Origin: an uncultured bacterium | Lineage (GTDB): Bacteria > Planctomycetota > UBA8108 > UBA1146 | Direction of reading: 5' to 3' | Length of the DNA: 44,700 nucleotides | NCBI GenBank assembly: GCA_913056395.1 | Contig: CAJXMG010000022.1 | Coordinates: 1-44,700, forward strand | Shown here: positions 7,909 through 17,438 of the stretch, one piece after another | How positions within the stretch are numbered: the stretch's first letter is position 1 | Layout: every line of letters begins with the position of its first letter | Position numbers and translations under genes: made by a program | The notes under the pieces: generated by a model | Seen by the model: the letters and a program-made list of their open reading frames with translations, nothing else | The model's database searches: none | What the model was told of the DNA's origin: nothing

Positions 7909-9672
7909 TTGAGCCTTTTTGTTCCGAATTTCAGGACAGGAGCAGCATTGCCGACAGTTTTTCGCATTCTCTGCCTTCTGATGGTTTTGCCCCTGTGGGG
8001 TTGTGATACAGCGGGACCGTCGGTTTCTCGGGCTTCTGAACCCTGGTTCGTCGATCGAACCGAGTCGTCGGAGCTGGACTTTTTGCACGACAATGGCATG
8101 AGCGGAGAACGCTACTTTTGCGAGATCGTGGGGCCTGGTGTGGCGGTTTTCGATATCGACAACGACGGCGACATGGATCTGGCCGTCAATCAGGGGCATC
8201 TGTTGGTAAAGGATTCCACGCTCCCCCCCGCTCGCAGTCTTCCTTACCCTGAAAACCGCCCCTCTGGATTACGTATTTTTCGCAATGAAGGTGTTCAAAA
8301 CGGACATCCCGTCTTTTCTGACATGACGGAGGAGACCGGCATCGATTCCTCTGTCTATGGGATGGGGTTGGCCGTTTCCGATTTCAATCGCGATGGCAAG
8401 CCAGACCTTCTGGTGACCGGATTTGGAGTCGACGAATTCTGGGTTTCCGGTCCGGAGGGTCAGTATCAGAATCTCGCTGAAGATCTCGGCCTTGACGATA
8501 GTCGTTGGACGACCAGTGCGGCATTCGTCGATATTGACCGTGATGGTGACGAAGACCTGTACGTCTGCTCTTACGTCGATTTCCGTTTGGAGAATCACAA
8601 ACCCTGTTTTGGGCCAACCAGCCTCATCGATTACTGCGGCCCCAGTTCCTATCCATCATTGACGGATCGGTTCTACCTGAATGATGGGGCAGGAAGTTTC
8701 AGTGATTGGACAGAGGAAAGCGGGATCGGTGCTCACCAGGGCGCGGGTCTCGGTGTTGCCAGTAGCGATCTGGATGGAAATGGGCTTCTCGATTTTTATG
8801 TAGCCAATGACGGCGAGGTCAATCGCCTATGGTTGCAAATGGAGCCTCTCGTCTTCAGGGATTCCGCACTTCTCAACGGTTGTGCTCTCAACCGTGAAGG
8901 CCAGGCGGAAGCTTCGATGGGTGCAGAAATCGCTGATTACGACGGAGATGGTGACGATGACGTTTTCCTGACTCATCTGGACGGCGAAACCAACACACTC
9001 TATCGAAATCTGGGACAGGGTGTTTTCGACGACGTGAGCGCCGAATCAGGTTTGGGGATTCCCAGCCGAAGGTGGACCGGCTTCGGTACTGTCTGGGGCG
9101 ATTTTGACAATGACGGTTGGCCCGATCTGTACGTGACCAATGGAGCCGTCAAAATGCCGGTGGAAAAAATTGCGGCAGGAGAGATACACCCCCTGGGTCA
9201 ACCGGATCAGCTTTATCGAAATCTTGCGGGACAAAAATTTGAACTGTTTTCACCGCTCGAAGAACCCGCTTTTACAAGGGAGACCGTTGGCAGAGGAGCG
9301 GCATGGGCGGATTTGGATAATGATGGAGATCGTGACCTCGTCGTCACCTCCAACGGAGAACCGGCACGCTTGTTGATGAACACCCGGGGCCAAGCCAATT
9401 CGTGGATCGGAATCAAACCTCTGGACTCCGCTGGTCGACCCCTTTCGGGAGTAAAGGTGGAGGCTCATTCAAATGGGAAATCCGAAACCCGATCAGGTTG
9501 GAGCAGAAGGAGTGGTTCTTACCTCAGTTGCCATGATCCAAGAGTGCTCATAGGATTGGGCGATTCAACAGGGCCGGTAAACATTACGGTGACCTGGCCC
9601 GATCTGTCTCAAACAAAACTCCCGGGAATGGAAGTACGTCAATACCATGAAGTTCGCAAACAAGGTGGGTAA
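7909..9672 (+). CDS. CRTAC1/UnbV-type lipoprotein with FG-GAP calcium repeats
   Basis: This 587-residue exported protein has a lipoprotein-like signal (ILCLLMVLPLWGC, Cys32, with an unusual Trp at position -2). Seven calcium-type loops of FG-GAP/VCBS repeats follow: DIDNDGDMD, DFNRDGKPD, DIDRDGDED, DLDGNGLLD, DYDGDGDDD, DFDNDGWPD and DLDNDGDRD. These should build a beta-propeller. The C-terminal 90 residues fit the ASPIC/UnbV domain (SWIGIKPLDSAGRPLSGVKV to LIGLGDSTGPVNITVTWPD). The TTG start is the best available, but its ribosome site is weakly spaced and an ATG lies inside the signal sequence. The downstream TPR lipoprotein gene overlaps by 26 bases. Such pairs are common in planctomycetes and are thought to bind surface or extracellular ligands; the ligand is unknown. 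Confidence 0.85.
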   Translation: MSLFVPNFRTGAALPTVFRILCLLMVLPLWGCDTAGPSVSRASEPWFVDRTESSELDFLHDNGMSGERYFCEIVGPGVAVFDIDNDGDMDLAVNQGHLLVKDSTLPPARSLPYPENRPSGLRIFRNEGVQNGHPVFSDMTEETGIDSSVYGMGLAVSDFNRDGKPDLLVTGFGVDEFWVSGPEGQYQNLAEDLGLDDSRWTTSAAFVDIDRDGDEDLYVCSYVDFRLENHKPCFGPTSLIDYCGPSSYPSLTDRFYLNDGAGSFSDWTEESGIGAHQGAGLGVASSDLDGNGLLDFYVANDGEVNRLWLQMEPLVFRDSALLNGCALNREGQAEASMGAEIADYDGDGDDDVFLTHLDGETNTLYRNLGQGVFDDVSAESGLGIPSRRWTGFGTVWGDFDNDGWPDLYVTNGAVKMPVEKIAAGEIHPLGQPDQLYRNLAGQKFELFSPLEEPAFTRETVGRGAAWADLDNDGDRDLVVTSNGEPARLLMNTRGQANSWIGIKPLDSAGRPLSGVKVEAHSNGKSETRSGWSRRSGSYLSCHDPRVLIGLGDSTGPVNITVTWPDLSQTKLPGMEVRQYHEVRKQGG

Positions 9673-11230
9673 TTTCCACCCTACCTCGGCTCTCTGGTTG
9701 TGGTGTTTGTATGCTCTGTTGACGGGGTGTGTCAGTGAAAAAGCCGGGCAGCCTGTGTGGACAGAACTTCCCCTCTCCTCCTTTGAAAAAAGTGTGAGTG
9801 AGCACCTCAGTGAAGCGATCCTTCTTCGATCTGAATCTTCCCAAGCCTCGTCATCGCCAGAGGGGGTCGCCGGAATTCTGGATGCAGCCAGAATTTTCCA
9901 TGCTTATGGTCTGCATCTGCATGCTGCAGAGACCTATCGGCATGCCTTCTCATTGGCAGATCCTGAACATCAATCGGCGTATCTGCTGGCGGTATGCCTG
10001 AGGGATCTGGGGCGGCCTGAAGAAGCGAAGGCAACCCTGGAGCCGTGGTTGCTGGCCGACCCCGATCACGTCAATACTCGTTTGATGCTGGCCCAGATCG
10101 ACTATGAAGCTGCCCGTTTGTCTTCCTGTGTGGATCATTTGTTGCATGTTCTCTCCCTTAATCCTGATTCGGTCCCGGCTCTGGGAATTTTGGGTCAGGT
10201 GCGTCTTCAGGAAGGGAACCACGTCGAGGCGATCGAAGTACTCAAGAAGGCTTTGAGCCTCTCTCCGGGAGCCTCCGCATTGCGTTATCCATTGGGATTG
10301 GCATATCGAGCAGCTGGTGAAATGGAGCTGGCTCAGGAGCAAATGGCGCTCAGGGGCATTGCGATCCCTCGAGCGAGGGACCCTTGGCTGGCACAGGTTT
10401 TGGCGCTGCGCCGTGGAGGAAGAGTTCATCTGAATGAAGGGACTCTTTACTTCTCAGAAGGGCTCTATTCCAGAGCGGAGGAATCGTTCCTGAAAGCTCT
10501 CGATCAAGACCCTGAATCTCCCACTGTCCATTTGAACCTGGGGTCGACCAGGGTCAAATTGGGGAGACTCCACCAAGCAAGAATCGACCTTCTTGAAGCG
10601 ATCCGACTGGACCCGGATCTTGCGCTGGCCTGGTTTGATCTGGGCGTGATTGAAGCCCAGGAGGGAGCGGATGCTGAAGCAGTGCTCTGTTACGACCGGG
10701 CCCTGGAACTGGATTCCCAGCATGTCGAGACTCTCTTCAACCGCGGTAACGCTCTTCGCAGATTGGGCCTCTACGAAAAAGCGGTATCCGATTTTGATCG
10801 CCTGATTGAGCTTGTGCCGGGAAATGCCGTGGCTTGGCTTGCAGGAGCTGTTTGTCTGATACGCCTCGATCAGCTTCAAGAGGCTCAATCCTGGATTGAC
10901 CGATCTCTCAAGGTGCATCCCCAGGAAACCCGTCTTCAGGGAATTCGGTGGAGGTTGATGGCCTGTCTTCGAAAGGTCCCAAAGGAAACGCTTTTGAAAG
11001 AACTGGATTCGTTGACCCAATTGACCCGTCAAAAGCCCGATCTCGAGTTGTTGGAGGCGAGGGCTATGCTACTCGCAGCATCCGAGCAGTTTGAAATAGC
11101 ACTCGCACTGCAAAAAGGATTGATCAAGGCTGCAGCAGAAGCGCAAAGGCCTGATTTGGCGAAAAGGCTGATTCCCCATGAACAAGCCTATGCCAAAAAT
11201 CAATTCCCGTTTGACCCCTGGCCTGAGTGA
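9647..11230 (+). CDS. TPR-repeat lipoprotein
   Basis: This 527-residue lipoprotein has a signal ending in LLTGC (Cys28) followed by tetratricopeptide repeats across most of its length. Clear repeats include LAYRAAGEMELAQEQM, LNLGSTRVKLGRLHQA, DLGVIEAQEGADAEAVLCYD and NRGNALRRLGLYEKAVSDFD. TPR arrays bind partner proteins, so this is likely a periplasmic or outer-membrane scaffold. The gene begins inside the end of the CRTAC1 gene (26-base overlap), which implies co-expression; its own Shine-Dalgarno is weak. A GTG start about 18 bases further in is an alternative. It ends flush against the stop of the convergent gene, with no spacer and no terminator hairpin. Confidence 0.85.
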   Translation: MKFANKVGNFHPTSALWLWCLYALLTGCVSEKAGQPVWTELPLSSFEKSVSEHLSEAILLRSESSQASSSPEGVAGILDAARIFHAYGLHLHAAETYRHAFSLADPEHQSAYLLAVCLRDLGRPEEAKATLEPWLLADPDHVNTRLMLAQIDYEAARLSSCVDHLLHVLSLNPDSVPALGILGQVRLQEGNHVEAIEVLKKALSLSPGASALRYPLGLAYRAAGEMELAQEQMALRGIAIPRARDPWLAQVLALRRGGRVHLNEGTLYFSEGLYSRAEESFLKALDQDPESPTVHLNLGSTRVKLGRLHQARIDLLEAIRLDPDLALAWFDLGVIEAQEGADAEAVLCYDRALELDSQHVETLFNRGNALRRLGLYEKAVSDFDRLIELVPGNAVAWLAGAVCLIRLDQLQEAQSWIDRSLKVHPQETRLQGIRWRLMACLRKVPKETLLKELDSLTQLTRQKPDLELLEARAMLLAASEQFEIALALQKGLIKAAAEAQRPDLAKRLIPHEQAYAKNQFPFDPWPE

Positions 11231-12622
11231 TTATTCAGTCGTTGGCTTGTCTGTGGACAGGGTCAGTTCTGCCAACGCCCTCAACTCAGGCGGCAAATCG
11301 CCAGTTTCGTCTTTTTTCTTTTCATGCATCGTCGCACGGGTCAGATGATGAATGCCGGATGTGTTGGTGAATTCAGCCTTGAATTCCAGGTCGTATCTTT
11401 TGGCCCCCACTTGGCCCTCAGGCATTTGAATCGAAATGGAAATCGGTTGAAGACCAGCGTTCTCTTTCTCGAAGGATGATTTTGCAGTCCAAACCACTTT
11501 TGCATTCGAGTCTTTCACATCCTCTGACAACCAGGCTCCGGTCTTGGCGTCAAATGCGAGAGACCCTGACCTTCCTGAGCTGACACGGCTCTGCCAATAG
11601 GAAATATTGAGGAGTCCTACTCCTGCAAGCAATCCGGGAGAACCGTCCAGGTCGATTTCGACAAGGAGTTTGCCGTCCGAGATCTGGGCAGACTTCGTAT
11701 AAAGGTGCGGTGCCTGCAACCACAGATCGAGGGCCAGTCGCAATTGAACAGCTCGGTCCAGGTCGTATCCAAGAAATCTGGTGCGGGCGATTTCTTCCGG
11801 TGTGGCTGAAATACTGATTTCCTTGGAGCTTCCTGCAACCAGATTCACCATGGAGAAATTGTAATTCAGGTTCTTTTGATGAAGTGGTTTTGCTGCCCAT
11901 GAGTTGTTGGATTCGAAGGATTTCTTCAATGCAGCGGCAACAGAAGGGTCTTTGACGGAATCAAGGTAGCGGGACTGTATTGAAAGAATGGTTTCCCGTG
12001 AGACAAGATCTTGCCAGACCGATTTCCACTGCTGGGAATAACGAGAAAAATCCAGATCAGACAATTGGCTTTGCAGTTTTTGTTCGGCGGGGTGTCGATT
12101 TGTCAGTGGGCTTTCAAGGCTGGTTTGCAAGGCCGTGAACAACTGGGCACCGTTAGGGCGGCAGATTAACTGCAAGCCGCGAAGGGCGGCATTGCGGACG
12201 GTGTCGTCAGGGTCGACGGTTCCTGTGAACAGGGGTTCCACCACCGTGGGTGCAGAGACCCGGGCGAAGCCGTACATGGCCGCTTCCCGCGCAAAGACGG
12301 ATTTACTGAGAGCTGCTTCAGAAAAGAAATCAAAGGCTTTGTCAGGGTAAACACCGAGGACCAGCATCGTCACAATCTGACGAGATCGCCCCTGAGGCGA
12401 CTCGAGTAGCGGACCCAATCGTGGGAGCCAATTTTGGTCTGCAGAGTTCCTGATCTGCAATGCGGCGTTTCTCGACTTTGTTTCGTTGTCGGAGATCAGA
12501 TCTGAAATCACCTGATCTGGAGTAGCAGGGAGGGTTTTGGCAGGATCTTGACCAACGACAGGGAAGGAGCAGGCCAGCGTTGAAATCAGCCACAACAGTA
12601 TGAAGCAATCAAGTTTCTTCAT
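11231..12622 (-). CDS. Secreted HEAT-like repeat protein
   Basis: This 463-residue exported protein begins MKKLDCFILLWLISTLACSF, a signal peptide. I chose the ATG at 12622 over one 15 bases upstream because the signal then starts at residue 1 and AGGA is well spaced. Residues about 35-170 form HEAT-like alpha repeats (ISDLISDNETKSRNAALQIR, VFAREAAMYGFARVSAPTVV, DPDDTVRNAALRGLQLI). The C-terminal half is beta-rich (LLVEIDLDGSPGLLAGVGLL, then IQMPEGQVGAKRYDLEFKAE) and not recognised. It is the last gene of the glyQS/beta-oxidation run and overlaps the preceding gene by 14 bases. The function is unknown. Confidence 0.8.
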   Translation of the reverse strand: MKKLDCFILLWLISTLACSFPVVGQDPAKTLPATPDQVISDLISDNETKSRNAALQIRNSADQNWLPRLGPLLESPQGRSRQIVTMLVLGVYPDKAFDFFSEAALSKSVFAREAAMYGFARVSAPTVVEPLFTGTVDPDDTVRNAALRGLQLICRPNGAQLFTALQTSLESPLTNRHPAEQKLQSQLSDLDFSRYSQQWKSVWQDLVSRETILSIQSRYLDSVKDPSVAAALKKSFESNNSWAAKPLHQKNLNYNFSMVNLVAGSSKEISISATPEEIARTRFLGYDLDRAVQLRLALDLWLQAPHLYTKSAQISDGKLLVEIDLDGSPGLLAGVGLLNISYWQSRVSSGRSGSLAFDAKTGAWLSEDVKDSNAKVVWTAKSSFEKENAGLQPISISIQMPEGQVGAKRYDLEFKAEFTNTSGIHHLTRATMHEKKKDETGDLPPELRALAELTLSTDKPTTE

Positions 12623-14786
12623 GGAAGTTCCTGCCATTTTCAGCCCTTTGGGTTAATTGGGGGCAAGGTGTTCTGGGGTCTCCTGCTCCGTGGGCTTTTT
12701 CCAGGCGATCGACTACAAGACTCAGCCCCTGCTGGTCTGCATCTTTCAGAAGGCCTCCGAGATGAGGTGGGAATCCTGTCCCCATGATCATGGCGAGGTC
12801 CAGCATTCCAGCATCTGAGACCACCCCCTCAGCGAGACAACGGGAGGCCTCATCGACCATGGGGTCTATCAGGGCGTTTACGATCTGATCTGAGTCCAAC
12901 CTGGAGGAGTTGCCCGTTTGAGAATTTGGGGGAATCTGCAGTTCATTGTTCCAAGACGATTGCGAACCCCGGTGCCTATAAAAACCTGCGCCACTCTTTT
13001 TTCCAAGCCAACCCTTTTGAACCATATCGCTTAACAGGTTGGAAGCCTGATAACGGCTTCCAAATGCTGCGTGCAAAGTTTGTTGGACTTCCACACCCAC
13101 ATCCAGTCCCACCTCATCCATCAATCGGAAAGGCCCCATCGGCAAGCCATGCTTGCGCGCCACGTTATCGATGTGTGCGCCTGGGACACCGCTCAAAAGC
13201 AGGCGACTTGCCGCCAACAGGTAAGGAGTTAAAACCCTGTTGACCAGAAATCCTGGCGAATCCTTGGCGATCACCGGGTATTTACCCAGTTTTCTCGCAA
13301 GAGCCAGGGCCTTGCCCACGGTTTCAGGCGAAGTGTGTTCCCCCGGTATGACTTCCACGAGAGGCATCAGCGGAACCGGATTGAAGAAGTGCAAGCCAAC
13401 CACACGATCTGCAACGGGACTCCCCTTCTGGATCAGGGTGACGCTCAGGGCAGAAGTGTTGGTGGCAAAGATGGCACTTTCAGGCAAACGACTGGCGAGG
13501 TCCGCCAAAACGGACTGCTTGACGTCCATTCGCTCGACGACCGCTTCAAGAACGCAACCCGCTGTTGCAAGACCATGAAGTTCTTTTCCATAGGTCAGGC
13601 GGGAGAGAGTTTCGTCCCTTTGCTCTCGGGTCATTCTCTTTTTGCGGAATCGCTGATGAATCTGTTTGCCGATGTAGGAAAGCCCCTTTTTGAGACTTTC
13701 CACGGATATGTCACGCAGACGAACTGCTACTCCTTTTTGTAGAGCAACGCTGGCAACCCCAGAGCCCATCGTTCCTGCGCCAAGCACAACCAGCGAATCG
13801 GAATCACTCCAGTCACCCTGGGGGTCAGACGTGTCACCGCGACGGGCTCGTTCAGAGTTTTTAAAGATGTGAACCAGGTTTTTGGAAATAGAACCGGTGA
13901 CCAGTTTGGAAATTTCCAGAGCTTCTTTTTCGAGGCAAGAAGCGAGCTTGCCAGAAGCCGCATTGACGGCAACTTCCAAAGCTTTTTCTGGAGCGGGAAG
14001 TTTCCCTGCGGTCTTTTTGCGAATTCCCTTCATCGCTTCCTTTGAGACATAATTTCTTCCGAAGGGAGTTCCGTCGACGATTTTGTTGAGAAGGCCTGAT
14101 TTCAACTGTTGTCGACGTTTGTTGAAAGACTGCATTTGTGACTGGGATTGTTGGTCAATCAGTTTGAGGGCGCTTTGGCGAAAACCTTCCGGCGCAATCA
14201 TGGCGTCCGCAACACCTTGTTTGAAAGCGGCCTTGGCTGGCATTCGTGCTCCAGTAAGAATCCATGAAAGGGCTTTGCGCAATCCCAGAAGGCGTGTCAG
14301 TCGGACCGTTCCGCCAAAGCCGGGCAAGATCCCGAGATTGACTTCCGGCAATCCCAACCTTGTTTTGGGTGAGTTCACCACGATTCTGGAGCTGCAACCG
14401 AGAGCTAACTCGAGACCACCCCCGAGGCAGACCCCGTTGATGACACAGAAGCTGGGGACCTGAAATCCGCCCAGCAAACCAAACATGTCCTGCACTTCAC
14501 GACATTGCCGGAAGACGTCATCGGGATTGTCTGCGGATTCGATGATTTCCAAATCTGCTCCGGAACAGAAGTAATCGTCCTTGGCGCTGGAAACGATCAC
14601 CGCTTGAATTCCGTCATGTTCGACTACCCTGGCAAGTGTGGTGCGCAAGTCTTCCAGGACTGAAAGGCTCAATACGTTACCTGCGGATTCGGCGTCAAAG
14701 ACCAGATGCAACCAGCGACCTTTGGGGTCTTCTTTGGGAAATGCACCGTCCCAGCCTGCTGAGCGAATCAACTTCCATTGGCTCAT
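12609..14786 (-). CDS. Fatty acid oxidation alpha subunit (enoyl-CoA hydratase / 3-hydroxyacyl-CoA dehydrogenase)
   Basis: This is a 725-residue fusion of the FadB/FadJ type, catalysing hydration of enoyl-CoA and NAD-dependent oxidation of 3-hydroxyacyl-CoA. The N-terminal crotonase domain (about 1-200) keeps the oxyanion region CSGADLEI and both acid residues (GGGLELALGC and GLPEVNLGILPGFGGT). The dehydrogenase domain starts near residue 330 with the NAD motif VLGAGTMGSGVA and contains the catalytic-His segment LHFFNPVPLMPLVEVIPGE and DSPGFLVNRVLTPYL. A C-terminal helical part follows (GLPMGPFRLMDEVGLDVG). Its ATG overlaps the thiolase stop (ATGA), as expected for an alpha/beta pair. FadJ rather than FadB is favoured by the FadI-like thiolase, but I cannot be certain. 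Confidence 0.95.
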   Translation of the reverse strand: MSQWKLIRSAGWDGAFPKEDPKGRWLHLVFDAESAGNVLSLSVLEDLRTTLARVVEHDGIQAVIVSSAKDDYFCSGADLEIIESADNPDDVFRQCREVQDMFGLLGGFQVPSFCVINGVCLGGGLELALGCSSRIVVNSPKTRLGLPEVNLGILPGFGGTVRLTRLLGLRKALSWILTGARMPAKAAFKQGVADAMIAPEGFRQSALKLIDQQSQSQMQSFNKRRQQLKSGLLNKIVDGTPFGRNYVSKEAMKGIRKKTAGKLPAPEKALEVAVNAASGKLASCLEKEALEISKLVTGSISKNLVHIFKNSERARRGDTSDPQGDWSDSDSLVVLGAGTMGSGVASVALQKGVAVRLRDISVESLKKGLSYIGKQIHQRFRKKRMTREQRDETLSRLTYGKELHGLATAGCVLEAVVERMDVKQSVLADLASRLPESAIFATNTSALSVTLIQKGSPVADRVVGLHFFNPVPLMPLVEVIPGEHTSPETVGKALALARKLGKYPVIAKDSPGFLVNRVLTPYLLAASRLLLSGVPGAHIDNVARKHGLPMGPFRLMDEVGLDVGVEVQQTLHAAFGSRYQASNLLSDMVQKGWLGKKSGAGFYRHRGSQSSWNNELQIPPNSQTGNSSRLDSDQIVNALIDPMVDEASRCLAEGVVSDAGMLDLAMIMGTGFPPHLGGLLKDADQQGLSLVVDRLEKAHGAGDPRTPCPQLTQRAENGRNFHEET

Positions 14787-16069
14787 GACGACACCCCCTC
14801 AAGCAAGACCGCGCCCCCCTGTCCACCACCAATGCACATGGTGGCTACGCCATATCCTCCGCCATTGGAATGAAGTTTCCGGGCGAGGGAGAGGACGATT
14901 CGTGCCCCGGAAGCCCCGACGGGATGGCCCAGGGCGATAGCTCCACCTTCAGGGTTCAGTTTTTCATCTGGAATGGCTCCAGGGGTACTGGAAAATCCGG
15001 CTTCTCTGCTATAGGAAGAACTGGAGAGAGCCTCCTGGCATGCCAGAACCTGTGCCGCAAAGGCTTCATTGAGTTCGACACATTCCAGGTCTGATACGGT
15101 CAGGTCCGTGTTCGACAGCACTTTAGACATGGCATGAACCGGACCGAGTCCCATCCTTAACGGGTCGCAACCGACAAACTCGCTCTTGACGATTCTGGCG
15201 AGCGGTTGAAGTCCAAGGGCTTTGGCCCGTTCCTCTCGCATGAGAAGGACCATGGCTGCTCCATCGGTGATTCCGCAAGAATTGGCAACGGTGACAGTCC
15301 CCATCTTTCGATCGAAGTAGGGCTTCATACGCCCGATTTTACCAGGATCCATTTTTTCACGGGGACCGATGTCCTCCGTCAAATACAGTTCCAAATGGGG
15401 TGGAATTGAGAATGGCGAAATCTCCTGTTGGAGTTGTTCTCTGGCGGCGATGGCTCTGCGGTGGCTTTCAATGCTGAATTGGTCCTGGGCTTCCCGCGAG
15501 ACATTCCACTCCCTTGCCAAACGTTCGGCGGTATCCCCCATCATTTCTCCGCTGAACGGATCCCGAAGTCCTTCCAGCAGGCCGATTCTTGGTTTCAGGT
15601 CTGACCACTTGAATTTCAGCCAACCACTGACCTTTTCGCCGAGAGTCTTTGCTTTGGAAAGGGAAGCCAATTTGAAACCGAAACTGGTTGGAAACAGCAG
15701 TGGAATTCGGCTCATCGATTCTGCACCACCTGCAAGGATGACAGCGTCCTTGTCTCGGGCCACACGGAGTTCTCCACTGACGATAGCCTGCATGCCACTG
15801 GCACAATTTCGGGCAACGGTGTGAGCTGGGCTGCTTATAGGCAAGCCGGATCGCAGGCTGACAACTCTTGCGGGATTGGCCCGGTCAGGGGGTTGAGCGC
15901 AGCAACCCAGTATCAACTCGGAGACTTCAGCTGGGTCTACCCCGGAGACATCCAGGAGATCCCGACTGCATGCAGTTGCGAGGACATCAACAGGGACTTC
16001 ACGAAGGTCTTCACCGGCACGGACAAACGGAGTTCGCCGACCGGCGACGATGACGACGGAATCACTCAA
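14783..16069 (-). CDS. Acetyl-CoA C-acyltransferase (thiolase, FadI-like)
   Basis: This is the last step of beta-oxidation: thiolytic cleavage of 3-ketoacyl-CoA. The 428-residue protein has the nucleophile in ARNCASGMQAIVSG, the catalytic His in ALGHPVGASGARIV and the proton-relay Cys in VATMCIGGGQGGAVLLE. Its length is close to E. coli FadI and longer than FadA. The start is a TTG at 16069 with GGGGAGG about ten bases upstream, giving MSDSVVIVAGRRTPF, the normal family start. It lies 13 bases after the VWA-HEAT gene and overlaps the hydratase/dehydrogenase gene that should be its partner subunit. Confidence 0.95.
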   Translation of the reverse strand: MSDSVVIVAGRRTPFVRAGEDLREVPVDVLATACSRDLLDVSGVDPAEVSELILGCCAQPPDRANPARVVSLRSGLPISSPAHTVARNCASGMQAIVSGELRVARDKDAVILAGGAESMSRIPLLFPTSFGFKLASLSKAKTLGEKVSGWLKFKWSDLKPRIGLLEGLRDPFSGEMMGDTAERLAREWNVSREAQDQFSIESHRRAIAAREQLQQEISPFSIPPHLELYLTEDIGPREKMDPGKIGRMKPYFDRKMGTVTVANSCGITDGAAMVLLMREERAKALGLQPLARIVKSEFVGCDPLRMGLGPVHAMSKVLSNTDLTVSDLECVELNEAFAAQVLACQEALSSSSYSREAGFSSTPGAIPDEKLNPEGGAIALGHPVGASGARIVLSLARKLHSNGGGYGVATMCIGGGQGGAVLLEGVSS

Positions 16070-16082
16070 AAAGCTGCCTCCC

Positions 16083-17438
16083 CTAGCGGATGCGAACGTA
16101 ACGGCCGTTATTTTCGTTGGCCAATTTTTTCAGGAACTCTTCTTCAGCGTCGACGAAGCCGAGTGTGAAGATTCGAATGCCCCTGAGATGGTTAACGGCA
16201 CGGGTCTCGGCAAGGATTCTCCTCATCAACTCGGGAGAGTCCGGGGGCATGTCTGCCCCGCTGCTACCGATGTGAGTAGGTGCCCCGTCCGTAACCAGGT
16301 AGATGGTGTCCAGAGTCGGATCGCTCAATGCGATGTTGAGGGCTTCATCGGTTACGGTAATGCCACTTGCCTTCAGTGAATCGATAAAGGAAACCGCCGA
16401 GCTTCTGTTTTTCTTGTCTGCATCCTTGAGGACAGGACTCCAAGGGGTGACGTCGGTGGAGTAGGCGATGACGGTAAACCGTTTGTTTTCGCCAAGCCCT
16501 TCGATCGCCCTTTTCAACTCGGTTCTCGCCCTGAGGATTCTCCTCCGAGATTCCATCAGCTCAGCGATCCTCTCATCGACACTTTTGCCTACTCCGGTGG
16601 ATCGACTGATGCGTTTCATCTGTTCTTCGCTGGGTGGATCGGTGGCCATCATCGAGCCGGAGATATCGATGATAAAGGCGATGTTTCTTCCCGTGATTTC
16701 AAGACCGAACAGCCCGGTACCTGTGGTCTTTTCCTCAACTTTATCGAGGTCCACATTTTTCGGATCTAGATCCTCCTGATGGGTCGAGACCCAGGATTTG
16801 TAAGCACCCGAATTGTGCAGTGAAACGCCGGTCAAGCGATGAAGCGCATCGCGGCAGGCCAACCAGGCCCTGTCTTTGGCTTTCTTTTCCAACTCTTCAC
16901 GCCCACCTTTGGCGGCACGCTCTCGGGTCTTTTGGTCCTCCCACCTTTTCATGCCACTGATCAGCGGCTCGATAGCGAGAATTTCCTGGCTTTTACCGAG
17001 AAGATTGGCCGCAGCGATGACAACTTGTGGTGTTTTGTCGTTCAAGGCTTTCAGGGCCAGAGCAAGAGTGTCTGAACTGGCTGAGAGCATCGAGGAATAC
17101 AAAGCCAGCGTGCGTGCAGGCCATTCAGGATGCTTTCCGATGATCTTGTTCAGTTCCTTGTCGAGGGCTGGTCCGGGGATTTTTGCAAGAGTACGAGAGC
17201 CAGCCAAGAATACCCGATATCGATCGACGCTGTACCATGAGCCTTCCTTGGCCGCTTCGACCTCTGCCACGGCATCGACAATCGGTCTGACAGCCCGCCC
17301 CTTTTGTTCCTTTGCGAGGATTTCCATGCGGCTTTGAATTGCGGCGACGTCTTTGGCTTTTACCGCCTGGTCCAAAGTGCGATCCGTGATAACAGTGGTC
17401 GTTGAAATCAACAGGCTAAGGAAGAGCTGGACTAACAA
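16083..17438 (-). CDS. Exported VWA-domain protein with HEAT-like N-terminal half
   Basis: This 451-residue protein begins with a probable signal peptide (MLVQLFLSLLISTTTVITD). Residues about 20-200 are helical with a HEAT-like character (DTLALALKALNDKTPQVVIA, then AANLLGKSQEILAIEPLISG). A von Willebrand factor A domain covers about 252-451, with the metal-site motif DISGSM at 258-263 and YLVTDGAPTHIG later. There is no C-terminal membrane anchor. The TTG start lies inside the end of glyQS (seven-base overlap), with GGGAGG seven bases before it. VWA domains mediate metal-dependent protein binding. The target is unknown, and nothing links it biochemically to either neighbour. Confidence 0.85.
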   Translation of the reverse strand: MLVQLFLSLLISTTTVITDRTLDQAVKAKDVAAIQSRMEILAKEQKGRAVRPIVDAVAEVEAAKEGSWYSVDRYRVFLAGSRTLAKIPGPALDKELNKIIGKHPEWPARTLALYSSMLSASSDTLALALKALNDKTPQVVIAAANLLGKSQEILAIEPLISGMKRWEDQKTRERAAKGGREELEKKAKDRAWLACRDALHRLTGVSLHNSGAYKSWVSTHQEDLDPKNVDLDKVEEKTTGTGLFGLEITGRNIAFIIDISGSMMATDPPSEEQMKRISRSTGVGKSVDERIAELMESRRRILRARTELKRAIEGLGENKRFTVIAYSTDVTPWSPVLKDADKKNRSSAVSFIDSLKASGITVTDEALNIALSDPTLDTIYLVTDGAPTHIGSSGADMPPDSPELMRRILAETRAVNHLRGIRIFTLGFVDAEEEFLKKLANENNGRYVRIR

